From: Eriocheir sinensis
Lineage: Eukaryota; Arthropoda; Malacostraca; Decapoda; Varunidae
Assembly (NCBI RefSeq): GCF_024679095.1
Contig: NC_066568.1
Coordinates: forward strand, 466,362 to 530,361
Length of the DNA: 64,000 nt
Reading direction: 5' to 3'
Shown: positions 1 through 11,089 of the stretch, piece by piece
Numbering within the stretch: the stretch's first letter is position 1
How the letters are laid out: each line of letters begins with the position of its first letter
Translations under genes and position numbers: made by a program
The notes under the pieces: model-generated
The model's database searches: none
Told to the model about the DNA's origin: nothing
The model's input: only the letters and a program-made list of their open reading frames with translations

Positions 1-284
1 CAGACACCAGAAGACCTATCGGTCTATGGCGAGGGTGTCTGTTTACTACCGCTACTACTAGTAATCTACGTGTGGTAGGACAGGACAGAAAAGATGAAGG
101 CTCCTCCCCACCCACCTCTCCCTCTGGCAACGTGCCGGCAGGAAATAGTTAGAAGAGAACACCATGTACCTTTAAGGAAGAAAGGGACATGGAAATTTTA
201 CAGTAAAGAGAGAAATAAGAGGAAATTACTACCCTTAACTTACACTACTGGTAACCTAAGCTGTGGGGGAAAATGACTTCATTA
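1..284 (-). mobile_element. CR1-type LINE, 3' UTR-only copy
   Basis: This is a 5'-truncated copy that keeps only 3' UTR sequence; its tail lies before the window. Positions 1-41 form a double stem: CAGACACC (1-8) pairs with GGTGTCTG (34-41), and inside it AGACC (12-16) pairs with GGTCT (21-25) around a 4-nt loop. Positions 237-280 resemble positions 530-570 of the next copy at the same distance from the hairpin, which is why I read this as a second copy of the same UTR. No protein is encoded. Confidence 0.55.
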
Positions 285-1521
285 CATAAGAACATAAGAA
301 CACAGAAACACAAGGAGAATGAAAGAGGACGAGTGGCCTACACAGGGCAGCCTCAGGATCCCCCCTAATACTCACGATGGGTGAGGTGTAGTTTCAGGGG
401 CACAGGTGGAGGCTTGATCCTCGTTTTACCGGCGGTACTAGGCACGGCACCAGTAACTTGTCACCTTACTGCACCCACACCTCACTCCACCTGTCATGCG
501 GACATTAACTGTTGCTTTACTCTATTGTTAACTTACGCTACTTGCAATCTAGGTTGTGGGGGAGAATAATATGAATTTAGGTTGACGTCTTGCTGCAATC
601 TGTCTGAAAACATATGAAGAAGGGTCAGTATAATCTTATATCCCTGAAGTATTTATCCAATGAAGACTTGAAGCTATTGATACTCTGTGCGCTAACAACT
701 GACGGTGGGAGTCTATTCCAGTGATCGACGACTCTATTAGTGAAAAAACTTTTGCGCACCAATGTGTTACATCGGTTTCCCTTTAACTTCATACCGTTGC
801 TGCGTGTTATTGTGTTGGTGTCTCTCTGAAATAGACTATCTGGGTTAATATTGTCGAATCCATTAAGGATTTTGAACACTTCAATTAAGTCCCCTCTTAT
901 CCTTCGCTTTTTTAGGGAAAACATATCTAAACGCTTTAAACGCTCGTCATATGGCAAGTTTCGGAGCGCTGGAATTTGTTTGGTTGCTCGTCGCTGTATC
1001 CTTTCTAGCAAAACTTGATCTTTGATATAATTCGGTGACCAGAACTGAACGGCGTATTCTAGGTGTGGTCTTACAAATGCTAAATATAATCTCTTCATAA
1101 GTTCGGGTGATTTATAATCAAAGTTTCTTGAGATTAGTCCTAACATCATATTGGCTTTTTTACTCGCTGCAGAACATTGATCACTCATTTTAAGAGTGTT
1201 ACTGATAATGACACCAAGATCCTTTTCTTGTTTTACTTCGCTGAGCTCATGTCCTTGAATCTGATATTTAAAGTTAGGATTTTTTTCACCTATGTGCATC
1301 ACTTTACATTTATCTACGTTAAAACTCATTTGCCATTTTTCGCTCCAGTCGGCAAGTCTTATTAAGTCTGATTGAATCTTTTCGCAACTTTCACTGTTCA
1401 TTACCGTACCTCCTAATTTGGTGTCGTCGGCGAATTTGGCTACTTTTGATAGAATATCAGTTTCTAAGTCGTTCACGTAAATTATGAATAGTGTTGGCCC
1501 CAGGACCGAACCTTGCACCAA
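285..1521 (-). mobile_element. CR1-type LINE, 5'-truncated, with 3' UTR and tail
   Basis: The 3' end on the minus strand is at about 285, where an octamer-like tail (ACATAAGA repeats on the plus strand) is followed by a 5+4+5 hairpin at 326-339 with one mismatch. A UTR of about 300 bp precedes the RT reading frame at 625-1521. The 5' end is cut inside the RT domain at about 1521, against a TAC microsatellite. 5' truncation with an intact 3' end is the usual outcome of target-primed reverse transcription. Confidence 0.75.
625..1521 (-). CDS. Reverse transcriptase C-terminal part (CR1 clade)
   Basis: An open frame of 298 residues covers the RT palm from the QGSVLGP box to the C-terminus of ORF2. 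The catalytic box is FADD (residues 30-33), the form usual in CR1 relatives. Further family marks are WQMSFNVDKCKVMHIG, VRPHLEYAVQFWSPNY and the RIQRRATK thumb motif, and the C-terminal INSFKSSLDKY. The fingers and the whole endonuclease are missing, so it is a dead fragment although it has no internal stop. The nominal ATG start is incidental, because the true ORF began upstream of the truncation. It is closely related to the RT pieces at 21546-22400 and 42148-42700. RT identity is certain; the clade is inferred from motif form and 3' tail. Confidence 0.8.
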   Translation of the reverse strand: MVQGSVLGPTLFIIYVNDLETDILSKVAKFADDTKLGGTVMNSESCEKIQSDLIRLADWSEKWQMSFNVDKCKVMHIGEKNPNFKYQIQGHELSEVKQEKDLGVIISNTLKMSDQCSAASKKANMMLGLISRNFDYKSPELMKRLYLAFVRPHLEYAVQFWSPNYIKDQVLLERIQRRATKQIPALRNLPYDERLKRLDMFSLKKRRIRGDLIEVFKILNGFDNINPDSLFQRDTNTITRSNGMKLKGNRCNTLVRKSFFTNRVVDHWNRLPPSVVSAQSINSFKSSLDKYFRDIRLY

Positions 1522-1766
1522 GACTTTACTACTACTACTATTACTACTGCTTGTACTACTACTACTACTACTGCTACTACTACGACTACTACTACTACTC
1601 CTACTACTACTACTACTACGACTAATACTAATATACTAATAACAATAATGACTGTGGCTGACAACCATCTTTATTTAGTATTACAAACATTATTAAATAC
1701 ATTGTTCTTAAGCTTGATTCGGCTATCAACCACCGTCGCCAGTACTACTACTACTACTACTACTTT

Positions 1767-1861
<95 letters not shown>

Positions 1862-1930
1862 AAACATCAACGGCAACAACAATAAAATTAACAATGCACT
1901 CCACCACCACCACCACCAATAACAACAACT
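1522..1930. repeat. (TAC/ACT)n microsatellite, two tracts
   Basis: Imperfect TAC/ACT triplets occupy 1530-1634 and a nearly pure tract 1743-1862, split by about 105 bp of AT-rich sequence. The Thr-rich and Val-rich frames across it are repeat artefacts. Confidence 0.9.
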
Positions 1931-1978
1931 CTTAAATCATAACAAGTCTTGACATGTCTCAGGTAAGCTTTCTTCCCA

Positions 1979-2092
<114 letters not shown>

Positions 2093-2571
2093 CACTAATT
2101 TCAAATACATCATTATAAGAATCGTTAACACAGTTGATTTTGTTTCTTTGGTGATGTAACTATTTTTTTTTTATGTTTGAAGGATTAAACATTACCATGA
2201 ATTAAAAAGAGTTATATTTTTTTTTGGCACGTACCCTCGCACTTTGGGAAGGGCCTAACATCAGTGACTATGCATCGTAGAATGAAACTAGAGGGCGCAG
2301 GAGTAATCGAAAGATGTAACAAAGGCTGGTCTAACGGCTTATTACACCAACAGTAGGAGTCTCTGGAGCAAGGTAGATCCACTAAGGGGGCTAGCATGGG
2401 TGGATACTGCAAACAAAAACTTCATGTCGGAGTATGAAATATATGATTATCAGATGTTTCACACAGATAGAAAGGGAAGAAGGGGAGGGGGGGGGTGGCA
2501 CTTTATGTTAAAGACACACTTAAATGTTCCGCTAACAACTCTGTTCAAACAAATGGCGACTCAGAATCAGT

Positions 2572-3087
2572 TTGGGTGGACGTCCACAAAGGGAAAGACA
2601 AACTAATTCTTGGGATTCTTTACAGGACACTGATATATTACTGCAAGAGGTAGGCAGGGCGAGCATGAGCAAAAATGTCTGCATAATGGGGGATTTTAAC
2701 TATAGGAATATAGATCGGGAAGGCGTGGTGGGTGATCTAGAATCTGAGGATTTTCTGGAAGTAATACAAGATAATTTTCTCAAGCAGACAGTGACTGAGC
2801 CCACCAGAGGTAACAACATTTTAAACTTAGTCCTGACTACCAACGATAATATGATCAGTGAGCTAAATGTTGGGGGAGAATTAGGTGGCAGCGATCACAA
2901 GGAAATTAGGTTTAAATTAGACTGGGCGGTGACCCATCAACTCAACCCTGTGTTGGTGCCTGACTTCAGAAGAGCTCATTATAAGGGGCTCAGAAGACAC
3001 CTTGAGGAGGTAAATTGGGGAACCTTAGGGCTAGATGAGGGCCAGATCTCAGGGCTGGAACCGGAAAGACAGGGGAATCATGTATAA
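2572..3087 (+). pseudogene. APE endonuclease domain fragment of the CR1 ORF2
   Basis: This frame carries the second half of the endonuclease/exonuclease/phosphatase fold that nicks target DNA for LINE insertion. MGDFNYRNIDRE holds the D-x-N catalytic pair and GGSDHKEIRFKL the catalytic His. Between them, TVTEPTRGNNILNLVLT matches the conserved core of arthropod LINE endonucleases. The first half lies in another frame at 2340-2625. The ATG is not a genuine start. It is non-functional because of the flanking frameshifts and a stop at 3085. Confidence 0.75.
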
Positions 3088-3293
3088 ATGACCTACAATA
3101 ATTTAGTTAGAGTAACTGCAGAGGGTAAGAGACAGCATATCCCTTACCAAGCGCGTAGGAAGGACAATAACGACCCCAAATGGATGACCCGCAGGCTCAA
3201 GCATGAGATTGGCTTGAAGAGAGGAATTTATAGGAAAATAAAGAACGGAGAAACCCACTTCAGGGGTATGTTGAGCTAGCCAGGTCGGTGAAG

Positions 3294-3511
3294 TTGTTGT
3301 TGTTGTTTTATGTTTACCAGCTCGTTGACTGGATGGGCTTAAAAGAGCCCTGCAGAGGAGCTAAGCGTCAGACCATGAGGCCCTGCCTAGCTGGTCGGGG
3401 GGCACGGGTGCATTTGCACCCGTAGCCGGAGCCGAGCGAGTAACTCAGCAGTCTATTAGCTGGTTCGAAGGCCAGGAGAGTTGCTCGCTCGACGAGTGCT
3501 GGCGTTCCACT
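3294..3511 (-). mobile_element. SINE-like insertion in the CR1 copy, 10-bp TSD
   Basis: A 218-bp insert is flanked by identical GTCGGTGAAG copies (3284-3293 and 3512-3521), and the CR1 frame is continuous if one copy plus the insert is ignored. Read on the minus strand it ends in an (AAC)n tail, as many SINEs do. A stem of 14 bp with one mismatch (CGAGCGAG-type arms at about 3435 and 3478) encloses a GGTTCGAA B-box-like stretch at about 3463. I could not assign a family. TSD length and tail support LINE-mediated retroposition. Confidence 0.7.
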
Positions 3512-3515
3512 GTCG

Positions 3516-4391
3516 GTGAAGAACACCCGCCTAGCAAAAATAAGTTATGAGAGTAGGGTAGCCAACGAGGCAAAGAGCGATCCCAAGGGCTTCTTCAAAT
3601 TGTACAGAACGAAAACAAGGGACAGAATAATTGGACCGTTGAAAACAAACACAGGTGAGCTCGTTGAGAATGGAGAAGATATGAGTCAAATGATGAATGA
3701 CTATTTCCTCTCAGTTTTAACGCAGGAAAATCTAGCAACCATTCCGGAGAGAGTTCAGGTATTTGAGGGCGAAGAGAACGACAAGTTGAGGGATGTGATC
3801 ATCACTAGGCAAGTAGTCCAGGATGAGAATGGTAGGTTGAAGAAAAACAAATCGCCGGGCCCAGACAAAGTATTCCCACGGGTTCTGAAAGAGTGCAAGG
3901 AGGTCCTTAGTGGCCCACTTACCGATATCTTTAAGATGTCGGTAAATTCTGGGTATGTGCCCAATCAATGGAAAGTAGCTAATGTGACGCCGATCTTAAA
4001 AAAGGGAGACAAGTCAGCCACCTCAAATTATCGCGCAATTAGTTTAACATCAGTTGTAGGTAAGATGTTGGAGTTAATTATAGCCGGGAGCACTCGGGAT
4101 AATCTAGTTAAGCATAATTTAATTCATGATTCACAGCATGGGTTCACAAAGGATAGGTCTTGCCCTACTAACCTGTTGTCCTTTTACACTAAAGTAATCG
4201 AGGCGGTTGACCGAGATGAAAACTATGATATATTGTTCCTAGATTTCAATAAAGCGTTCGACAAAGTTCCTCATCACCGGCTATTACTAAAATTACAGGC
4301 TCACGGCGTAGATGGGAAAGTTTTGAACCGGATCAGGGCGTGGCTTTGTGGTAGGAAGCAGAGAGCGCAAATCAATGGTAAAAAAATCTGA
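3516..4391 (+). pseudogene. RT domain (fingers/palm) of the CR1 ORF2
   Basis: This is the N-terminal RT of the 2340-5278 element: RLKKNKSPGPDKVFPRVLKE, WKVANVTPILKKGDKSATSN, DSQHGFTKDRSCPTNLLSF and YDILFLDFNKAFDKVPHHRL, in the order found in active LINE RTs. A frameshift near 4375 moves the VPQGSVLGP and FADD boxes into the frame 4348-4629, where FADD lies at about 4504. Thumb pieces follow at 4748-4972 and 5008-5220. The true ORF started upstream, so the ATG has no meaning. Confidence in RT identity is very high; there is no expectation of activity. Confidence 0.85.
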
Positions 4392-5278
4392 ATGGGGCAG
4401 TGTTACGAGTGGAGTCCCTCAGGGGTCGGTGCTGGGTCCACTGCTTTTTATTATTTACGTCAATGACTTGGACACAGGAATTAGTAGTGATGTCAGCAAG
4501 TTCGCAGATGATACCAAGATCGGTAGAGTAATCCGATCAGACAGGGACGCTAGGATGAGATTGACAGACTATATGAATGGGCAGGGAAGTGGCGGATGGA
4601 ATTCAATGTCAGGAAGTGTAGCATTTTGAGTGAAGGTAGGAATAACCCCTCACACAATTACCCCTTAAATGACACTCCTCTAAGCAGGTCTGGGCGTGAG
4701 AGAGACTTATGAGTCTTAGTGAGCGCTGACCTCCGTCCTAGGGCTCAATGCATTCAGGCCAAAAATCGGGCAGAGTACTTGGTTTCATCTCAAGGAGCGT
4801 AAGCAATAGGAGGGCTGAAGTCATCATCAAACTCTGCTTAGCACTAGTTAGACCTCATCTCGATTATGCAGTTCAGTTCTGGTCCCCCTACTATAGAATG
4901 GATATCAAGATGTTAGAATCTGTACAGAAGAGGATGACAAAGATGATTCAGGGGGTTATGAAGACAGACTGAAGCATTTAAATCTACACTCTCTAGAAAG
5001 GCGAAGGTTGCGAGGAGACTTGATCGAAGTCTATAAGTGGATGAAGAGCTTTAATAAAGGGGATGTCAATAAGATTTTGGTAGTAAAAGAGTCAGGTGGG
5101 ACACGTAGCAATGGTTTTAAGTTAGACAAATTCAGATTCAACAAAGATATTGGTTCACCAATAGAGTGGTGGACGAATGGAACAGGTTTGGGAGCCATGT
5201 TGTGGGTGCCAACACCATAGGTACATTCAAGAGGAGGTTAGATAAGGCCGTGGATGGTGAGGTAAGGTGGGGCTGAGT

Positions 5279-5593
5279 GTATTTCAGCCAGGAATCGTGC
5301 CAGATCTATTCTTCGACTTACCAATTTTTTTTTTCATAAATAGAAAATGTTTGACATTTGCTTTTTCTAATTTTTTCCGTGACTTCTGGCACCTAGCCAA
5401 AAATATCTCCTCCAATTTCATTTCTTCATCTTTCCCTCCTCTCCTTAACCCTGACCGTAGCACCGCCGTCTCATCTATCTCTAAGGCTGAACTCTTCTCT
5501 CAAACTTTCTGGAACAACTCCACTCTGGACGATTCTGGGCATATTCCTCCTACTCATCCCCCCTCTGACTCCTTTATGCCTGTTATTAACCCG
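5279..5593 (+). mobile_element. LINE-A internal fragment
   Basis: This matches the linker between endonuclease and RT of the near-intact LINE-A (compare 48800-49100), from the SARNRAK region to the DSFMPVI region. Both ends are cut, and neither a tail nor a TSD is visible. Confidence 0.8.
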
Positions 5594-5883
5594 GCAGCTT
5601 CGACGGACCTCGTTTGGGGCTCCCGCGAGTCGGTCCGCTGAAACGGCGGACCCCGTTTAGGGCTCGGCTCAAAACCTATAATTCAAGCTAATTGCAGGCT
5701 GTGGCGGCAAAGAGCAACCCACCATGCATGCCCTGGATCATTGTGGTCGGTGAGTGATCTTGAGGTGTGCTTATTTGTCATAGGTGGTGCTGTAAGGTCA
5801 TGGCAGACTGAACTAGCTATCCATAGAGTAATCACTTGTCAAATTCTCTAAAGTAGACAACAAGGCCTTCTTTAAAAGGCCAT
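5594..5883. other. Unassigned segment between two LINE-A pieces
   Basis: This 290-bp segment replaces about 2 kb of LINE-A. It has a GC-rich start with an imperfect internal repeat (ggacctcgtttggggctc and ggaccccgtttagggctc) and a small hairpin GGCCTT-CTTTA-AAAGGCC near 5861. No protein or known element was recognised. Confidence 0.4.
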
Positions 5884-6789
5884 CCCAACAGGAAGTACAC
5901 GACTCCAGACTGGAAGCTGCAGAACGCTTAACCTCAGACCTTGCTGTCATTTCCGACTGGGGCAAAAGGAACCTTGTGTCCTTCAATGCCTCAAAAACTC
6001 AATTTCTCCACCTATCAACTTGACACAATCTTCCAAACACCTATCCCCTGTTCTTCGACAACACTCAGCTGTCGTCTTCTTCAACTCAAAATATCCTCGG
6101 TCTATCCTCAACTCAAAATCTCAACTGGAAACCTCATATCTCCCCTCTCGCTAAATCAGCTTCCTCGAGGTTGGGCGTTCTGTATCGTCTCCGCCAGTTC
6201 TTCTTCCCCGCATAGTGGCTATCCATATACAGGGGCCTTGTCCGCCCTCGTATAGAGTATGCATCTCAAGTGTGGGGGGGCTCCACTCACACAGCTCTTC
6301 TGGACAGAGTGGAGTCTAATCTCGTAGTCTCATCAGCTTTCCTCCTCTTACTGACAGTCTTCTACCTCTTAAATTCCGCCGCCATGTTGCTTCTCTTTCT
6401 ATCTTCTATCGATATTTTCATGCTGACTGCTCTTCTAAATTTGCTAACTCCATGCCTCCTCCCCTCCCGCGGCCCCGCTGCACACGAGTTTCTACTCATG
6501 CTCATCCCTATTCTGTCCAAACCCCTTATGCAAGAGTTAACTAGTATCTCCATCCTTTCATCCTCTTCAGTGGTAAACTTTGGAACAGTCTTCCTTCGGC
6601 TGTATTTCCTCCTGCCTATGACTTGAGCTCTTTCAAGAAGAGTGTATCAAAACACCTTTCCACCCGAAATTTACCTCTCTTTTGGGTACTCTTTACTTTT
6701 TACTTTTGTGGGAGCGGCGAGTAGCGGGCTTTTTTCTGTACTATTTTTGTTGCGCTTCAGCCGCATTCTCTGACGTGAAAAAAAAAAAA
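5884..6789 (+). mobile_element. LINE-A 3' part with 3' UTR and poly(A)
   Basis: Starts in the RT thumb (SRLEAAERLTSDLAVISDW region) and runs through the C-terminal domain in several frames to the shared 3' UTR (GCGGCGAGTAGCGGGC at about 6715). It ends in an A-run at 6778-6789. Frameshifted and inactive. The A-run is followed directly by a (CA)n tract. Confidence 0.85.

Positions 6790-6866
<77 letters not shown>
6790..6866. repeat. (CA)n microsatellite
   Basis: A pure CA tract of about 77 bp directly behind a LINE poly(A) tail. Such tails often seed microsatellites. Confidence 0.95.
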
Positions 6867-6870
<4 letters not shown>

Positions 6871-6989
6871 CGCTATATAAAATATAAGTCATTTATATTG
6901 AGGCAAAAATCAAAGTAGGCTCTCCATTACCAAAATTCCCATATATTAATCCAGACATTTTCAAACGAACATCACAACAAGAATTATTG

Positions 6990-7357
<368 letters not shown>

Positions 7358-7408
7358 TGTATATCTGTCAAGACTACATGGATGTCTCACATTTACCGTA
7401 TTATGTTG

Positions 7409-7765
7409 GGGAGGCGGTGGCTGAACAGATAGCGAGACGGACCCGCGTTCAGGAGGACGTGATTTCAATCCCCGACCGGTGCCACCAAGTTGGGATTTTT
7501 CAGCCACCGCCGAGTGGCTTAAAAATACCCACGTGCTGTCCAGAAGACCACCTATCAACCCTGACTCTAGATTCTAGGATTAAAGATGAGCTCCGGGAGG
7601 GCAGCATGAGCCAATGCAAGATGGCGCCACTATAAACAATCGCCTGCGTAAGAACGGGCTGGGCCGACCATTAGGCCCCACCGGGAAGTAGTCTTGGACC
7701 GACCATCAGGATCCACCGGGAAGAAGCCTACCGGAGCAATAGGCCAGGACGTAATGTAATGTAAC
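7409..7765 (+). mobile_element. tRNA-derived SINE, copy 1
   Basis: The head GGGAGGCGGTGGCTGAACAG contains an A-box-like stretch, and a degenerate B box (GATTTCAATCCCC) follows about 55 bp later with a long intervening arm, as in Ser/Leu-type tRNAs. The body has CAGCCACCGCCGAGTGG, then GACTCTAGATTCTAGGATTA and GCAAGATGGCGCCA. The tail is an (AATGT)n-like run. The same sequence recurs at 14059-14426 and inverted at 25892-26248 and 26470-27006, so it is a real family. It has no coding capacity. From 7766 to 8092 nothing was recognised. Confidence 0.85.
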
Positions 7766-8092
7766 GTTATTACCGAGCACAACATGTTTTTGATCGTTGC
7801 TATTTTTTTGTGTGTGTCTTTAACTTGTTCAATTTGAGGGCTAATTATCCGCGTAGCTGAGCGATGTTATGCACGGAACTTTCCATATCACTCAAGAATC
7901 ACGTGACAATGCAGTTTTGTAAAGATTGCATTTCTCTCTACCTGCAGTGGCCAGTAAGAGGCTGGCAGCCGCGACACCCACACGTTTGTCACTCGTCTCG
8001 TTCTCCGCCTGTATACCGCTCTTGTTGTGCTTCGCAGGTAAATATATTTTGGAATACAAAACAAGAACCTTTTCATAAACTCAACCAAAGGT

Positions 8093-8826
<734 letters not shown>

Positions 8827-9890
8827 TAGACTGGGTGGGATGGGGATCACCAACCCTGAGAAGCTGGCTGATAAGGAGAACCAAAACTCCATCAGCCTTA
8901 CCGGGTCACTCATCAACAGGATCATCGCTCAGGAGGCAGAGGGCGAGATAGACCAAACAGAAATAAGAGATATTAAAAGAAAAATCTCAGAAGAAAGGCA
9001 ACAGGCCCAAAAAGACGAGCTGGACCGTCTTACACACCACCTGTCCACAGAAATGGGTAGAAAAATACACACAGCACAGGAGGCAGGCGCCTCTAACTGG
9101 TAACGTCATTACCAATCAGAGCAAAGGGCTTCAGCCTTAACAAACAAGAATTTGTCGACGCCATTGCTCTGAGATATGGCTGGCCGATTGAGGGACTGCC
9201 TGATCTCTGTGCATGTGGATCACCAAATGATGTCACCCACACCATGACATGTAAAAAAAGGAGGCTTCGTCTGTATTCGACACGATGAAGTGAGGGATCT
9301 GACAGCCAGCATGCTCGGGGAGGTATGCCAAGACGTCACTACCGAGCCGGCACTGCTTCCCCTGGACGGTGAACACCTTCGGTACAGGACAGCCAATACC
9401 TCACAGGAGGCACGGGTTGATGTAAGTGCCCGCGGATTCTGGGTGCGCGGACAGCGGGCGTTCATGGACATCCGCATATTTGACCGATGGCTGCCTGTCA
9501 CCGTGAGCTGCCCCTGCAAGCCGCCCACCACAGGAACGAGCAGGAGAAGACAAGGGCATACGGTGAAAGAATCCAATATGTGGATCAGGGCAGCTTCACC
9601 CCCCTCGTCTTCACCACATCCGGCGGGATGGGTCCCAGGGCCCAGTGCTTCTACGCACGCCTCGCGGAACTAATCTCAGAAAACAAGCATCAGCCAAGGA
9701 GTCGCGTTGTCGCCTGGATGAGGTGTCGCCTCTCGTTCTCCCTGCTCAGGTCGGCCATCCTATGTTTCAGGGGCACCAGACACTCTGGCCCAAAAGCCAC
9801 CAACATCTCCAATATGGACTATGAAGCCACAGTGGTGGAGAGTGACATTAGGGTGGGTCGGGAGTGACTTGAGTAGGGAAGGAAAGGGGG
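8827..9890 (+). mobile_element. LINE-C, 5'-truncated copy (RT end + nuclease)
   Basis: Begins at the RLGGMGITNPEKLADKEN motif (RT C-terminal region) directly after the microsatellite. It continues through a region with ASNW to a zinc-knuckle-like CxC-x(7)-H-xxx-C at about 9211-9252. After a frameshift come RHDEVRDL (about 9279), VDVSARGFWVRGQRAFMDIR (about 9418-9477) and FTPLVFTTSGGMGPRA. The R-H, EP, D and D-I-R pattern resembles a PD-(D/E)XK nuclease of the kind found in RLE-type LINEs; this is inference from motif spacing. The sister copy at 13670-15655 is longer. No open frame survives. Confidence 0.6.
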
Positions 9891-10091
9891 ATCTAGACGT
9901 AATAGATGGTAGGTGATTTAGTGTCAGGTAGTATTAGCGATATGGTCGAATGCCACAGTCATTAGCGAACAGAGTTGGGGCTAATGACCTCCAAACTATG
10001 AAGCCCTTCATGATTATGTGTCGGGAAAATAAACATGGGTGGAGGTATCATTTATGTAGTAGTAGTAGTAGCAGTAATAGTAGTAGTAGTA
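9891..10091. other. No recognised feature
   Basis: Probably the remaining 3' UTR of LINE-C followed by a short (TAG)n run at 10057-10091. Nothing else was recognised. Confidence 0.4.
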
Positions 10092-10283
10092 TCTTCTCTT
10101 CCTCACCGAAACACAGGTTTCTGAGGCTACTGACAGCAACCTCTAGTCTGTTCCCTCCAACTATCTCTATCCTAAATTTCAATCTAAAGCTGGATGTTGC
10201 GCCTACGTGCGCAACGACATCACTTGCTTTCGTGCCCACGACCTTGACTTTTCTGAATTTTCCACCATCTGGCTAAGACTTCA

Positions 10284-10655
10284 TTGCTCTTCTGAACTTG
10301 CTAAGTGCATGCCTCCCCCCCTCCCGCGGCCCCGCTGCACTCGACTTTCTACTCATGCTCATCCCTATACTGTCCAAACCCCTTATGCAAGAGTTAACCA
10401 GCATCTTCACTCTTTCATCCCTCACGCTGGTAAACTCTGGAACAATCTTCCTTCATCTGTATTTCCTCCTGCCTACGACTTGAACTCTTTCAAGAGGAGG
10501 GTATCAGGACACCTCTCCTCCCGTATTTGATCTTCCTTTCGGCCACCTCTTTTGTATCTTTTTTAGGAGCAGCGAGTAGCGGGCTTTTTTTTTTATTATT
10601 GTTTTCTTTTTTTGTGTGCCCTTGAGCTGCCTCCTTTGTTGTAAAAAAAAAAAAA
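10284..10655 (+). mobile_element. LINE-A 3'-end insertion inside LINE-A
   Basis: A 372-bp 5'-truncated copy covering the last 80 codons (SSELAKCMPPP onward), the 3' UTR and poly(A), placed inside the endonuclease of another LINE-A. About 9 bp of the host element is missing at the junction and no duplication is seen, so integration came with a small target deletion. Confidence 0.8.
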
Positions 10656-11089
10656 TACTAAATATATCTGTGCTGTTTATCTCTCACCTAACTCTACTAA
10701 CTATGTAAAATTCTTCGACAATTTGAATTCTAAAGTGGAGCACATCTTGACTCACTCTCCCTTCGCTGAAATCTCCATCTTGTGATTTTTCAATGTTCAC
10801 CACCAGCTTTGGCTTTCATCCTCTTTCACTGACCAGCCTGGTGAAAACGCCTATAACGTTATTCTCCTCAACGACCTAGAGCAGTTGGTTCAGCACTCAA
10901 CACGTATTCCCGACCGTGTTGTAGACAGGCCCAACATTCTAGACCTCTTCCATACCTCTAATCCTTCTGCTTACTCTGTCAAATTGTTCTCACCGTTGGG
11001 CTCCTCCGATCATAACCTTATTTCTGTTTCCTGTCCTATCGCTCCTGTACATCCTCTGGACCCACCGAAGAGGCGATGCTTCTGGTATT

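Larger units (their letters stand above)
2340..5278 (+). mobile_element. CR1-type LINE ORF2 copy (endonuclease + RT), decayed
   Basis: This is a long copy of ORF2 without its 3' UTR. The endonuclease starts near 2340 (YYTNSRSLWSKVDPLR) and has an internal loss before WVDTANKNF. It continues through a G-run frameshift near 2490 and another near 2625, then shows GDFNYRN (about 2691) and GGSDHKEIRF (about 2887), the Asn and His catalytic motifs of APE nucleases. A linker with PKWMTRRLKHEI follows. The RT runs 3522-4972 with KKGDKSATSNYRAISLTS, QHGF, FLDFNKAFDKVPHH, SGVPQGSVLGP and FADD. At least four frameshifts break it. The 3' end at 5278 abuts LINE-A without a tail. The same subfamily is nested at 61880-62837. 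Confidence 0.8.
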
